This document shows, one piece after another, positions 33,910-43,622 of a stretch of 64,000 nt of DNA. Position numbers and translations under genes: made by a program. This DNA comes from Paraburkholderia sp. Ac-20340 (GTDB lineage: Bacteria; Pseudomonadota; Gammaproteobacteria; Burkholderiales; Burkholderiaceae). The stretch is taken from contig NZ_JAAGPR010000003.1 in assembly GCF_017104965.1 (NCBI RefSeq), positions 124,001 to 188,000 of the forward strand, in the 5' to 3' direction. The notes under the pieces are model-generated. The model was not told where the DNA came from. It did not search any database and was given only the letters and a program-made list of their open reading frames with translations. Each line of letters starts with the position of its first letter. Position 1 is the first letter of the stretch.

Positions 33910-34761
33910 ATGTCCGATACTAAGACGAAGAAGGCATCGAAAGACGTTGCGCCGAAATCTGACGAGAAGCCCAACGGCAAGCCCGACGACAAACTCAGCG
34001 ACAAAGCCTACGAGAAAACGCTGCGTCATCTGCACGAGGAACTCGTGAAAATGCAGGAGTGGGTGGTCAAAAGCGGCGCGAAAGTCTGCGTGCTGTTCGA
34101 AGGCCGTGACGGCGCGGGCAAAGGCGGCACCATCAAGGCCATCACGGAACGGGTGAATCCGCGCGTGTTTCGCGTCGTGACCACGCCCGCGCCCACCGAG
34201 CGCGAGAAGAGCCAGATGTATTTCCAGCGCTATCTGCCGCATCTGCCTGCGGCGGGCGAAGTCGTGATCTTCGACCGCAGCTGGTACAACCGTGCGGGCG
34301 TCGAACGCGTGATGGGTTTTTGCACCGAAGAACAGGTGCAGGAGTTTCTCACCACGGTGCCGTTGATCGAGCGCGCCATCGTGCACTCGGGCATCATCCT
34401 GCTCAAGTACTGGCTCGAAGTCAGCCCGGAAGAACAGACGCGCCGCCTCGAAGCGCGTATCACCGACGAGCGCAAGATCTGGAAACTCTCGCCGATGGAT
34501 CTGGAGTCTTACCATCGCTGGTTCGACTACTCGCGCGCCCGCGACGAGATGTTCGAGAAAACCGATACGAATTTCGCGCCGTGGTTCTATGTGCACTCGG
34601 ACGACAAGCAGCGCGCGCGCCTGAACATCATCGCGCATCTGCTGAGCAAGGTGCCTTATGAGGCGGTGCCGCGCGACAAGGTCAAGCTGCCGCACCGCCA
34701 GAAGCCGAACGGCTACGTGGAACCCGATTACGCGTATCGGCACGTGCCGTTGCAGTACTGA
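33910..34761 (+). CDS. ppk2: polyphosphate kinase 2
   Basis: A 283-residue PPK2 that transfers phosphate between polyphosphate and nucleotides. Walker A FEGRDGAGKGGTI (about residues 64-76), the ...PTEREKSQMYFQRYLPHLP lid region, Walker B VVIFDRSWYNRAG (about 118-130) and a KVPYEAVPRDKVKLP ending are all present. A Lys/Asp-rich N-terminal tail (first 35 residues) precedes the domain. Single-domain type, probably class I. AAGGAA at 33899-33904 precedes ATG 33910; the longer frame from 33784 is rejected. Confidence 0.94.
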   Translation: MSDTKTKKASKDVAPKSDEKPNGKPDDKLSDKAYEKTLRHLHEELVKMQEWVVKSGAKVCVLFEGRDGAGKGGTIKAITERVNPRVFRVVTTPAPTEREKSQMYFQRYLPHLPAAGEVVIFDRSWYNRAGVERVMGFCTEEQVQEFLTTVPLIERAIVHSGIILLKYWLEVSPEEQTRRLEARITDERKIWKLSPMDLESYHRWFDYSRARDEMFEKTDTNFAPWFYVHSDDKQRARLNIIAHLLSKVPYEAVPRDKVKLPHRQKPNGYVEPDYAYRHVPLQY

Positions 34762-34781
34762 CTTTGCCTGGGTTTTGCTTT

Positions 34782-35804
34782 TTACTTTGTGCGCGCCGGG
34801 TTCGCCTGCGCGACCGACGCGCGCATCGTCACGCTCACGTCGAAGCGCCGTTCGATGTCCCACTCCGTGCCGTAGCACTGGTTGATCAGCCAGCGCACGG
34901 CATTGCGCGTGAGTTCGGCCGTGGGAATGTGGACGGATGTGAGCGCAGGCGCCATATAGGCCGCCGAATAATCATCGTCGTAGCCGATCACGGACACATC
35001 GCGCGGCACCGAAATACCCGCATGCTGCAGCCGCGCAAGCGCCGACATCGCCATGGTGTCGTTCGCGCAGAACAGGCCCGTGAAGCGCCGTTTCGAATCG
35101 AGCAGCCGCCCCGCTGCCGCATAGCCGCCTTCGGGCGAGAAGTCCGACATGATGAGCGGCACGCGCTCGCGTTCGATGCCGTGGCGTTCGAGTTCGGCGA
35201 AAAAACCATCCAGACGCGCCTGGTTGTCCGAGGAACTCGCCGTACCGCCGATCGCCGCAATCTCGCGGTGGCCGTGCTCGATCAGCGTGCGGGCCGCCAG
35301 TTCGCCGCCGTGAAAGTGGTCGGCGCAAAACGATGCATCGGGCAACTGGTCGAACGCGCGGTTCAAAAACGCCATGCGCGGATGCAGCGCGTGCAGCATG
35401 CCCAGATCGTCGTCGTGCAGATCGTGGCTGATGACCACCACGCCGTCGCAATCGCGGCCGATCAGAAAGCGCACCGCCTCAATCGCCTGCTCGCGCGGCG
35501 AGGCTTCGCCGCAGCCCGTCGCCACGACCACGTGACGGCGCACCGCGCGCAGCTCGGTATCGGTTTCCTTGAGTATCGTGCCGTAGTACGAGCCGAAGAA
35601 CGTCGGCACAAAGATGCCGATGATGCCGAGCGACTGCGTTGCCATCGCCCGGCCGATCGACGATGGCCGGAAGTTCAGCTGATCGATCGCCGCCTGTACG
35701 CGCGCGGCCGCCTCGGCCGATACCGGACCCTTGCCCGAGATCGCGCGCGAGGCGGTGGAAAGGCCCACGCCGGCGAGTGTTGCCACGTCTTTGAGGGTTG
35801 CCAC
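34782..35804 (-). CDS. LacI-family regulator of the sugar ABC/beta-glucosidase locus
   Basis: A 340-residue LacI/GalR repressor. The HTH is at residues 3-25 (TLKDVATLAGVGLSTASRAIS), followed by the hinge helix and a periplasmic-binding-like effector domain. It is the last of six same-strand genes, 53 bp after the ABC ATPase gene. The perfect palindrome GTGGAAGCGCTTCCAC before the beta-glucosidase gene is a fitting LacI-type operator. The effector is probably a glucoside or glucose, by context. Confidence 0.88.
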   Translation of the reverse strand: MATLKDVATLAGVGLSTASRAISGKGPVSAEAAARVQAAIDQLNFRPSSIGRAMATQSLGIIGIFVPTFFGSYYGTILKETDTELRAVRRHVVVATGCGEASPREQAIEAVRFLIGRDCDGVVVISHDLHDDDLGMLHALHPRMAFLNRAFDQLPDASFCADHFHGGELAARTLIEHGHREIAAIGGTASSSDNQARLDGFFAELERHGIERERVPLIMSDFSPEGGYAAAGRLLDSKRRFTGLFCANDTMAMSALARLQHAGISVPRDVSVIGYDDDYSAAYMAPALTSVHIPTAELTRNAVRWLINQCYGTEWDIERRFDVSVTMRASVAQANPARTK

Positions 35805-35857
35805 GTCTGGTTCGTCCCTTGGTCTTTTTGTCGTGTCGCAGCGTGCTTGCGACCTGC

Positions 35858-36949
35858 TTACAGCCGCTCCGAGTTCGCTTCGTCGAACAGCGATACCTGC
35901 GATGCATCGATCTCGAACGGCACCGGCGCCCCGCCTGCGAGCGGCGCCTTGTCCTGATCGATCGATGCGATCTGCGCGCCATGATAATCGAGCCAGAGCA
36001 CACGATGATTACCCATCGGTTCCAGCAGGGTGACCTTACCTTGCAGCGCATCACCGCGCGCGCCCGCGCCCGCGCGCACGTCCTCGGGACGCACGCCCAG
36101 TATGCAGGGCTTTGTCAGATCTGGCGCGCCCTTGAACGCGTAATTCGTGACATCGACGGAAAGTTGCGGGCCGCGGAACCAGAGCTTGCCTTCGTCGGCT
36201 TCGAGCGTGCCGCGCAACAGGTTCATCGGCGGCGTGCCAAGGAAGGTCGCCACGAACAGATTTTCCGGGCGTGCATAGACTTCGGCGGGCGTGCCGAACT
36301 GCTGGATCACGCCGCCCTTCATCACGGCCATGCGCGTGGCGAGCGTCATCGCTTCGACCTGATCGTGCGTCACGTAGATCATCGTCGCGCCTAGCTGCTG
36401 GTGCAGTTGCTTGAGTTCGCGGCGCAGTTCCGTGCGCAGCTTGGCATCGAGATTCGACAGCGGTTCGTCGAACAGGAACACATCGGCTTCGCGCACCAGC
36501 GCCCGGCCGATCGCCACGCGCTGGCGCTGGCCGCCCGAGAGCTGCGCGGGACGGCGCGCGAGCAGCGGGCCGAGCTGGAGCATGTCGGCGGCGCGTTTGA
36601 CGCGGCGCTCGATTTCCGGCCTGGGCGTGCCGTTGATGCGCAAGGCGAACGACATATTGCGCTCGACGTTCATGGTCGGATAAAGCGCGTAGGACTGGAA
36701 CACGAGCGCCACGCCACGATCTTTCGGGTCGGCCCAGGTCATGTCCTCGCCGCCGATCTCGATGCTGCCGTCCGTCACGTCGATCAGGCCCGCGATGCTG
36801 TGCAGCAAGGTGGATTTGCCGCAACCCGAAGGGCCGAGCAGCACTACGAATTCGCCCGCGCGCACGTCGAGGTCGAGGTCCTCGATCACGGTGTTCGCGC
36901 CAAGCTCGATGCGCAGATTGCGCACCGATACGTTTGCCAGGTTCGTCAT
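35858..36949 (-). CDS. sugar ABC transporter ATP-binding protein (UgpC/MalK type)
   Basis: A 363-residue ATPase. Walker A GPSGCGKST (about residues 38-46), signature LSGGQRQRVAIGRAL (about 134-148), Walker B VFLFDEPLSNLDAKLR and the H-loop YVTHDQVEAMTLA are intact. A C-terminal TOBE/regulatory domain of about 120 residues matches carbohydrate CUT1 transporters. It powers the two permeases encoded just upstream, 37 bp away. Confidence 0.93.
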   Translation of the reverse strand: MTNLANVSVRNLRIELGANTVIEDLDLDVRAGEFVVLLGPSGCGKSTLLHSIAGLIDVTDGSIEIGGEDMTWADPKDRGVALVFQSYALYPTMNVERNMSFALRINGTPRPEIERRVKRAADMLQLGPLLARRPAQLSGGQRQRVAIGRALVREADVFLFDEPLSNLDAKLRTELRRELKQLHQQLGATMIYVTHDQVEAMTLATRMAVMKGGVIQQFGTPAEVYARPENLFVATFLGTPPMNLLRGTLEADEGKLWFRGPQLSVDVTNYAFKGAPDLTKPCILGVRPEDVRAGAGARGDALQGKVTLLEPMGNHRVLWLDYHGAQIASIDQDKAPLAGGAPVPFEIDASQVSLFDEANSERL

Positions 36950-36986
36950 CGCTAATGTCTCGCTTGTATTACGCCTAGTGCCTGAT

Positions 36987-37922
36987 TTAGCCCTTCACCG
37001 CGCCCGACGCGATACCGCGCACGAACCAGCGCCCCGACACGAAATAGATCGCCAGCGGCACGAGCGAAGTGAGGATCGTCGCGGCCATGTTGACGTTGTA
37101 GAGCCGCTCGCCGGTGGTGGTGTTGATGATGTTGTTGAGCTGCACGGTCATCGGCAGATTGCGGGTGCCGGCGAAGACGAGGCCCAGAATGTAGTCGTTC
37201 CAGATGCCCGTGACCTGCATGATGATCGCCACCACGATGATGGGCACCGACATCGGCAACATCAATTGCGCGAAGATGCGCCAGAAGCCGCCGCCGTCGA
37301 TGCGCGCCGCCTTGAACAGTTCCTGCGGCAGCGACGCATAGTAATTGCGGAACAGCAGCGTCATCACCGGCATGCCAAAGATCGTGTGGATCACCACGAT
37401 GCCGGGCAGCGAACTGAACAGATGCACGGTCGCCAGCACGCGCACGAGCGGATACACCATCACCTGCACCGGAATGAACGCGCCCGCGAGCAGCACGGCG
37501 AACAGCAGGCCCGCGCCGCGCGGTTTCCAGAACGACAGCGCATAGCCGTTCACCGCACCCACGACGATCGAGATGATCGTGCTGGGCACGACGATGCGCA
37601 CGGAATTCCAGAAGCCCACGCGAATGCCCGCGCATTCGAGCCCCGTGCACGCCGATGACCAGGCGTCCTGCCACGGCGCAAGCGTCAAATGGCGCGGCAA
37701 TGCCAGCAGATGACCGAGGCGGATTTCCTCCATCGGCTTGACCGACGTGACGAGCATCACGTAGAGCGGTAACAGGAAGAACAACGCGGCGATAATCAGG
37801 AATCCGTAGATACCCAGGCGGGCCGGTGTCAAACGGCTGCGCCTGGGTTTTCCTTTCGTGCCAGGCGTCGCGCGTTTAACGCGCGGAATGGCGCCGGATG
37901 AATCGGTCAACGGCGCGCTCAT
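36987..37922 (-). CDS. sugar ABC transporter permease (MalG type)
   Basis: A 311-residue inner-membrane protein with about six helices and the EAA loop (FKAARIDGGGFWRIFAQLMLP, near residue 205-225). The N-terminal 30 residues are basic and precede the first helix (IYGFLIIAALFFLLPLYVML). It overlaps the MalF-type permease stop by 4 bp, so the pair is translationally coupled and forms the channel. Confidence 0.92.
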   Translation of the reverse strand: MSAPLTDSSGAIPRVKRATPGTKGKPRRSRLTPARLGIYGFLIIAALFFLLPLYVMLVTSVKPMEEIRLGHLLALPRHLTLAPWQDAWSSACTGLECAGIRVGFWNSVRIVVPSTIISIVVGAVNGYALSFWKPRGAGLLFAVLLAGAFIPVQVMVYPLVRVLATVHLFSSLPGIVVIHTIFGMPVMTLLFRNYYASLPQELFKAARIDGGGFWRIFAQLMLPMSVPIIVVAIIMQVTGIWNDYILGLVFAGTRNLPMTVQLNNIINTTTGERLYNVNMAATILTSLVPLAIYFVSGRWFVRGIASGAVKG

Positions 37923-38872
37923 GCTCGTTCTCCTTTGCTGGCCATGCGGTTTCTCGCATAGAGCACCGGCGCGAGAATCGCGAGCACGGTGGCGAGCAGC
38001 ACGATCGACGCGGCCGAAGCCAGGCCGATATTCGCGCGGTTGAACAGATAATCCATGATGAACTTGCCGGGCACTTCGCTGGCCGTGCCGGGACCGCCTT
38101 GCGTCATCGCGACCACGGCGTCGTAGAGCTTCACGACCATCACGAAGAGCAGCACGAAGGCGGTGGACATCGACGTTTTCAGCATCGGCACGACGATGCT
38201 CGCGTAGACGCGCCAGCGCGGAATGCCGTCGAGGCGCGCGGCCTTCCAGATTTCTTCGTCGATGCCGCGCAGGCCCGCGAGCAGCAGCGCCATCACCAGT
38301 CCCGACGCCTGCCAGACGGTCGCGATCACGAGCGTATAGATCGCGAAGCGTTGCGAAACGATCCAGTCGAACTGCGCGTGCTCGAAACCCATGTGCCGCA
38401 ACACCGCCTGCACGCCGAGTTCAGGGTTCAGAATCCACTGCCACACCAGGCCGGTCGCCACGAACGACATGGCATACGGATAGAGAAAGATCGTGCGCAG
38501 CGCGCCTTCGGCGGCCACGCGCTGATCGATGAAAATCGCCAGCAGCAAACCGATCACGAGACAGGCGACGATAAAGCAGACGCCGTAGATCGCCAGGTTT
38601 TGCAGCGACACGATCCAGCGTTCGGTTTCGAACAGGCGCACATACTGCGTGACGCCCGCGAAAGTGTTCGACGGCAGCGAGCGCGAATAGCTCATCGACA
38701 CGCGTGCGGTCCACAACATCGTGCCCAGATACGCGAACACGACGGTGGCCGCCATCGGCAGCAGCGCGATCCATGCGGCGAGCGAGACGCGCCGCCGCAT
38801 GGGGCGCACTGCACGCGCCTGCCGTTTAGACCGTTGTTTGGCTTCGTCCAGCTTGAGCGCGTACATGGGCAT
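37919..38872 (-). CDS. sugar ABC transporter permease (MalF type)
   Basis: A 317-residue inner-membrane protein with about six helices and the EAA loop (WKAARLDGIPRWRVYASIVVPML). A basic leader (about residues 10-28) precedes the first helix. Its start (38872) directly adjoins the stop of the binding-protein gene (38873), and its end overlaps the next permease gene by 4 bp. Confidence 0.92.
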   Translation of the reverse strand: MPMYALKLDEAKQRSKRQARAVRPMRRRVSLAAWIALLPMAATVVFAYLGTMLWTARVSMSYSRSLPSNTFAGVTQYVRLFETERWIVSLQNLAIYGVCFIVACLVIGLLLAIFIDQRVAAEGALRTIFLYPYAMSFVATGLVWQWILNPELGVQAVLRHMGFEHAQFDWIVSQRFAIYTLVIATVWQASGLVMALLLAGLRGIDEEIWKAARLDGIPRWRVYASIVVPMLKTSMSTAFVLLFVMVVKLYDAVVAMTQGGPGTASEVPGKFIMDYLFNRANIGLASAASIVLLATVLAILAPVLYARNRMASKGERA

Positions 38873-40114
38873 CTAGCTCTTGATGGCCGTGGCGAACGCC
38901 TTCTGCGCGTCCTCGACCGACTGGTTCTTGTTCCAGAAGTTGGTGATGACGTCCTGGAGCGAGCCCTGCACATCGGGCGGAATCAGCATTTCCGGGTTGG
39001 GCAACTGACGCGTCTTGTCCTTCATGATCGCCATGCCCTCCTTCGCGCAGACGTCGAAACCGGCGGTATCCACGTCGAGGCGAATCGGAATCGAGCCTTT
39101 CTTTTCGCTGAACGCGGCCTGCGCTTTCGGCGATGTCATCACCGACGCCAGCAGTTGCTGTGCCTTCACGGCCTGCGGATTGTCGGTCTTCGGGAACACG
39201 AAGGCATCGCCCGCGATCATGTACGGCGAATTCGCAAAACCCGGGAAGCAGCCGAAGTCCTTGCCCGCAACCTGCTTCGCGTTCGAGAACTCGCCCTTGG
39301 CCCAGTCGCCCATGATCTGCATGCCGGCCTTGCCCGAAATCACCAGCGCTGTCGCATCGTTCCAGTTGCGGCCCGGCGAGCCGGAATCGACGTAGTTATG
39401 CAGGCGCTTGAAGGTGGCGAGCACGTTCTTGAAGGCCGGCGAATTGACCGCATTGGCGTCGCGATCGCGATAGACCTTCATGTACAGATTGCGGTCCATG
39501 TCGGCGAAGATCGCATCGAAAGTGATCTTTTCCTGCCACGCCTGGCCGCCCAGCGCGAGCGGAATCACGCCCGCTGCCTTGAGTTTGTCGAGATCGCTGA
39601 ACAGTTCGTCCATGCTCTTCGGCTCGTTGGCGATGCCCGCTTTGGCGAATACCGGCTTCGAGTAGAAGAACCAGTCCTGCATGTGAATATCGACCGGCGC
39701 GGCGTAGAAGTGACCATTGACCTTGATCTGGTTGAGCACCGAATCCGGCAGGATGGCGTTCCAGTTTTCCTTCGTGGCGACCGCATCGACATTATTCAGG
39801 AGTCCCTGGTCGATCAGGTCGTGAAACTGCTTCGACGTATTGAATTGCGCGGCGGTGGGCGGATCGCCGCCGACGATGCGGTTGATGGCCGTGGCGCGCG
39901 CCTGGTCGGCGCCCGCGATTGCGTTGTCGACCCACTGGCCGCCCGCCTGATCGTAGGCTTGCGCGAACTGCTTGATGGCAGCCGATTCGCCGCCCGAGGT
40001 CCACCAGTGAATCACATTGGCCTTGAGCGGCGCGTCCGCGGCGTGGGCGGCGAGCGCTCCGGCCAATGCCAGCGCGGCCGCGATGGCGCGCAGGACAGGT
40101 GCGTTTTGCTTCAT
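38873..40114 (-). CDS. sugar ABC transporter substrate-binding protein (GtsA-like)
   Basis: A 413-residue periplasmic binding protein with signal peptide cleaved after AHA-AD (about residue 25). VIHWWTSGGESAAIKQF and the PVDIHMQDWFFYSKPVFAKAG segment resemble glucose/mannose binding proteins of the Pseudomonas GtsA group. With the linked GH1 beta-glucosidase, glucose or a beta-glucoside such as cellobiose is the likely ligand. GGAGGAG stands before the ATG. First gene of the transporter set. Confidence 0.9.
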   Translation of the reverse strand: MKQNAPVLRAIAAALALAGALAAHAADAPLKANVIHWWTSGGESAAIKQFAQAYDQAGGQWVDNAIAGADQARATAINRIVGGDPPTAAQFNTSKQFHDLIDQGLLNNVDAVATKENWNAILPDSVLNQIKVNGHFYAAPVDIHMQDWFFYSKPVFAKAGIANEPKSMDELFSDLDKLKAAGVIPLALGGQAWQEKITFDAIFADMDRNLYMKVYRDRDANAVNSPAFKNVLATFKRLHNYVDSGSPGRNWNDATALVISGKAGMQIMGDWAKGEFSNAKQVAGKDFGCFPGFANSPYMIAGDAFVFPKTDNPQAVKAQQLLASVMTSPKAQAAFSEKKGSIPIRLDVDTAGFDVCAKEGMAIMKDKTRQLPNPEMLIPPDVQGSLQDVITNFWNKNQSVEDAQKAFATAIKS

Positions 40115-40260
40115 TACGTCTCCTCCGGTTATGCCGGCTTTATCTGCGGGTACATGAAGTCAAACTATCGCGGTGTTACGGGTGGCTGGCGCGCGCGGTC
40201 CTGCGGCTTGTGACTTCCCCTGTTGACGCATTCTCGCGGCGCGCAGCCGGTACTGCAATT

Positions 40261-40274
40261 ACGGTTAATACCGT
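40261..40274. promoter_or_regulatory. small inverted repeat before the binding-protein gene
   Basis: ACGGT-TAAT-ACCGT, in the 167-bp gap between the beta-glucosidase stop and the ABC binding-protein start. Possible weak operator; it does not match the palindrome upstream of the glucosidase gene. Confidence 0.25.
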
Positions 40275-40281
40275 TCTCTGA

Positions 40282-41694
40282 TTAATGGCCTTCGCGTGCG
40301 TTGCGCTCGGCGATAAAGCGCGCGATCAATTCGGCGCTGCGCTTTTTGGTGCGCTTTTGCGTGTCGTAATCCACGTGCACGACGCCAAAGCGCCGCTCGT
40401 AGCCGAAGGCCCATTCGAAGTTGTCGAGCAGCGACCAGACGAAATAGCCGCGAATATCGACGCCCTTTTTGATCGCCGCATCGACGGCCGCCAGATGGCG
40501 CTTGAGAAACGCGATGCGCTGCGCGTCGACGACTTCGCCGTCCTGCACGCTATCGTCCGACGCCATGCCGTTTTCGGTGATGTAGACCGGCGGCAGCTTG
40601 TCATAGGTGTCGTGAAAGCCGACCAGCAGATCGCGCAGGCCGTCCGGGTAAACTTCCCAGCCCATCTGCGTGCGCTCGACATCGGGCAGCGGCACTTCGG
40701 TGTAGCCGTGCGCGCCGTCGCTTTTCACGTTGGTGCGGAAATAGTAGTTGATGCCGAGGAAATCGAGCGGCGTGGCGATCGTTTCCATATCGCCATCGAG
40801 AATCAAGGGCTCGGTGCCCGGCCAGAGTTCGAACAGTTCCGCCGGATATTCGCCCTTGAGCAAGGGATCGAGAATCCACGCGTTGTGCTGCACTTCGAAG
40901 CGGCGCGCGGCGGTGATATCGGCTGCGCTGTTCGAATTGGGCGTGCCGCGCCCGACGTTCGCGACGATGCCTTTGGCCGATTTCGCATCGTTGGCGCGCA
41001 ACACCTGCGTCGCGAGACCGTGGCCGAGCAGCAGATGGTGCATCGCCTGGGTCGGATAACGCGGGTTCGCCAGGCCCGGCGCATGATGGCCGTTGCCGTA
41101 GCCCAGATAGGCCGAGCACCACGGCTCGTTGAGCGTCATCCAGGAATCGACCAGACCACGCAGTTCGCGGCTCATCAGATCGGCGTAATCGGCGAAACGG
41201 TAGGCGGTGTCGCGATTGAGCCAGCCGCCGCGATCTTCCAGATGCTGCGGCAAGTCCCAGTGATAGAGCGTCGCGAAGGTCTGGATGCCCTGCTCTTTGA
41301 GGCGTTCGAGCAGGCGCTTGTAAAACGCGATGCCTTTCGGGTTCGGGCGGCCCGACGCATCCATCACGCGCGGCCAGGCGATCGAAAAGCGATAAGCCTC
41401 GAAATTCAGCTCCTTGAGCAGATCGAGATCGCCCGCCCAGCGGTGATAGTGATCGCAGGCGACGGCGCCCGTGTCGCCGGCCAGCACCTTGCCGGGCGTG
41501 GCGCTGAAGGTGTCCCAGATCGACGGCAGACGGCCGTCTTCGGTTGCGGCGCCTTCGATCTGATACGAGGCGGTGGCCGCGCCGAGCAGGAAGTCGCGGC
41601 GCCAGAGCGCGGAGTCGGGCGACGGCGTGAAGGCGTCGTCTTCGAGCGTGGCGGTTGAGGCGGAATGCAGCGAAGCGGATGAATCGTGTGTCAC
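40282..41694 (-). CDS. GH1 beta-glucosidase
   Basis: A 470-residue family 1 glycoside hydrolase. The acid/base Glu is in TLNEPWCSAYLG and the nucleophile Glu in VYITENGM. FLLGAATASYQIEGA and YHWDLPQHLEDRGGW are standard motifs. GTG 41694 is chosen as start because AGGAG stands 5 nt upstream; the frame open back to 41820 runs over the operator. No signal peptide, so it acts on glucosides after uptake. It is first in the leftward series glucosidase-ABC-LacI. Confidence 0.92.
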   Translation of the reverse strand: MTHDSSASLHSASTATLEDDAFTPSPDSALWRRDFLLGAATASYQIEGAATEDGRLPSIWDTFSATPGKVLAGDTGAVACDHYHRWAGDLDLLKELNFEAYRFSIAWPRVMDASGRPNPKGIAFYKRLLERLKEQGIQTFATLYHWDLPQHLEDRGGWLNRDTAYRFADYADLMSRELRGLVDSWMTLNEPWCSAYLGYGNGHHAPGLANPRYPTQAMHHLLLGHGLATQVLRANDAKSAKGIVANVGRGTPNSNSAADITAARRFEVQHNAWILDPLLKGEYPAELFELWPGTEPLILDGDMETIATPLDFLGINYYFRTNVKSDGAHGYTEVPLPDVERTQMGWEVYPDGLRDLLVGFHDTYDKLPPVYITENGMASDDSVQDGEVVDAQRIAFLKRHLAAVDAAIKKGVDIRGYFVWSLLDNFEWAFGYERRFGVVHVDYDTQKRTKKRSAELIARFIAERNAREGH

Positions 41695-41773
41695 GAATGC
41701 TCCTGCGCGAAGTCTGGCCAGTCCATCGTAGCGCGAGGCGCGCCGCGATGGTTCCGGCCTTCCGGTGGTTGGA

Positions 41774-41789
41774 GTGGAAGCGCTTCCAC
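41774..41789. promoter_or_regulatory. perfect 16-bp palindromic operator GTGGAAGCGCTTCCAC
   Basis: The two 8-bp arms meet at a central CG, the symmetry typical of LacI/GalR operators (compare the TGGGAGCGCTCCCA type of cellulose/cellobiose repressors). It lies 80 bp upstream of the beta-glucosidase GTG. The linked LacI regulator is the probable binder. Confidence 0.7.
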
Positions 41790-41945
41790 AGCGCTTGAGG
41801 CGCACGATATCAGCCGCCAAAACGCGCGGGCAATCAGGGTTTTTCTGGAGCTTTTTAAGTAGTTTGCGTGTAGGCGCGCAAGAGCGGCGGCTGGCCTTGC
41901 CGCCGCCGCTCGTCTGGATTTATGCGGATTGGTTCGATGCGCGTG

Positions 41946-43622
41946 TCAGGCGTCGGCGTGCGCGTCGAGTTCGGGATGCACGGCGGCGAGCGCCTCGTGC
42001 AGGGTCGTGTAGATGTTTTCCGCGCCGATCACGGGCGTGATGCCGTGGCGGTCCATATCGGCGCGCAGATAGCGGTTCACGCGGCCGAAAATTACGTGCA
42101 CGCCGCTATTGCGCAGCGATTCACACAATTCGTTGACCGAACGACCCGCGGAATAATCGACATCGGTAATGGCTGCGGCATCGATCACCAGCCAACGCAC
42201 GGGCGCAGGCGCACCGTCGATCAAACGCCGCAAATCGTCGACGAAAAAATGATCGTTTGCGTAGAAAAGGTCTGCGCCAAAGCGGTAAACGATCAAACCG
42301 GGCGCGGTCATCTGCCCCGCTTGCGCGGGCATGGGCATCCAGCGGCCCGCCTCGTTCGGCATCAGCACCATCGTATGCGGGCGATAGCTATGACGGACAT
42401 GACGCAGCAAGGACAGCCCGATCGCAATCAGAATGCCGTTCTCCACGCCGATCACCACGACCGAAATCGCCGTCACGACGGCAAGCCGGAATTCGCCACG
42501 GCTTTCCGCGCGCATGTCGATCAACTGGCCGATATGCACGAGACCCACGGCAATCGTGAAGACGATCGCAGCCAGCACACAACGCGGCAAATACTGCAAC
42601 CAGCGGCTAAAAAACAGCAACACGACCACCACGACGCCCGCAAATACAAGCTGCGCAAACTGGCTGCGTGCACCGGCCTGATCGCCCATTGCCGTTTGCG
42701 TAGGACTGCCATTGACCACGAAAGCGCCGCTGATTGCGGCGGTTGCATTCGCTGCTGCGAGACCGAGCAGATTGCGGTCTTCATCAACACGTTCGCCGTA
42801 TTTTTCCGCGAAAGCGCGACTCGTCGCAGCACTCTGCGCGACGATGATGACGAAGCACGACGCCGCCACCTGCAGCAGATCGATCATCTGAAACCAGCCC
42901 ACGCCGGGGAAGTCGATATGCGGCAAACCGCCTTCCACCGGACCTGTAATGGCAATGCCGTGGCCCGCGAAATCGAAGCTCGCACTCGCTGCGATGCCGC
43001 CCACGACCGCAAGCAAAGGCACCGGCCAGCCGGGCTTCAAACGTTTGAAAAGCAGAATCGTCGCGACGACCAGAGCGGAAATGGCGAGCGGCTGCCAGTG
43101 AATCGTGTTGAATTGCAGGACGATCTGCTTGATCTGCAGCACTGTGCGCCGCGAGGTAAACGGAATGCCCAGCATATCGCCGAGCATCGCCACGCCAACC
43201 TGCATGCCCACGCCGGTGAGGAAACCCACCAGCACGGTGCGCGAGAGAAAGTCCGCGAGAAAGCCCAGTTTGAAGATGCGCGCGAGCAAGAGCATCGCGG
43301 CCGTGAGCAAGGCCGTCATGCCGGCCAGCGCGACATATTCCGCGCTGGAGGGCGCGGCCATCGTCGAGAGCTTGCTGGCGAAAATGGTCGCCGTGGCCGA
43401 ATCGGCCGCCACCACCAGATGACGCGAAGCGCCAAACAACGCAAACGCAATCAGCGGCAAAAAGCCCGTGTAAATGCCGGTCACCGCAGGCATGCCCGCA
43501 ATGCGCGCGTAGCCAAGCAACTGGGGGATATTCATCGACGCGAGCAGCACGCCCGCTTTGGCATCGCGCAATGCACCTTCGCGCGTGATCGGCCGCACGC
43601 CTCTGAACAGGTCAAGCGCCAT
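41946..43622 (-). CDS. SulP-family anion transporter with STAS domain
   Basis: A 558-residue inner-membrane protein. The N-terminal sulfate-transporter part has 10-12 helices and begins LRDAKAGVLLASMNIPQLLGYARIAGMPAVTGIYT. The C-terminal STAS domain (about 440-540) has LIVYRFGADLFYANDHFFVDDLR and WLVIDAAAITDVDYSAG. Substrate could be sulfate, bicarbonate or a dicarboxylate. ATG 43622 with AAAGGA upstream is chosen; the longer frame to 43745 reads through low-quality sequence. Stands alone. Confidence 0.92.
   Translation of the reverse strand: MALDLFRGVRPITREGALRDAKAGVLLASMNIPQLLGYARIAGMPAVTGIYTGFLPLIAFALFGASRHLVVAADSATATIFASKLSTMAAPSSAEYVALAGMTALLTAAMLLLARIFKLGFLADFLSRTVLVGFLTGVGMQVGVAMLGDMLGIPFTSRRTVLQIKQIVLQFNTIHWQPLAISALVVATILLFKRLKPGWPVPLLAVVGGIAASASFDFAGHGIAITGPVEGGLPHIDFPGVGWFQMIDLLQVAASCFVIIVAQSAATSRAFAEKYGERVDEDRNLLGLAAANATAAISGAFVVNGSPTQTAMGDQAGARSQFAQLVFAGVVVVVLLFFSRWLQYLPRCVLAAIVFTIAVGLVHIGQLIDMRAESRGEFRLAVVTAISVVVIGVENGILIAIGLSLLRHVRHSYRPHTMVLMPNEAGRWMPMPAQAGQMTAPGLIVYRFGADLFYANDHFFVDDLRRLIDGAPAPVRWLVIDAAAITDVDYSAGRSVNELCESLRNSGVHVIFGRVNRYLRADMDRHGITPVIGAENIYTTLHEALAAVHPELDAHADA

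Noticed and set aside
35835..35853. Inverted repeat GTCGCA-N7-TGCGAC between the ABC ATPase and LacI genes
   Set aside because: No U-tract follows on either strand and it does not resemble the operator before the glucosidase gene; may be coincidental.
37898..40213. A 771-codon plus-strand frame opposite the ABC permease and binding-protein genes
   Set aside because: No recognisable motif; composition (His, Arg, Asp-rich) is that of an antisense shadow of well-defined transporter genes.
40282..41694. The glucosidase considered as a secreted enzyme
   Set aside because: From the GTG start there is no signal peptide, and the domain begins within 30 residues.
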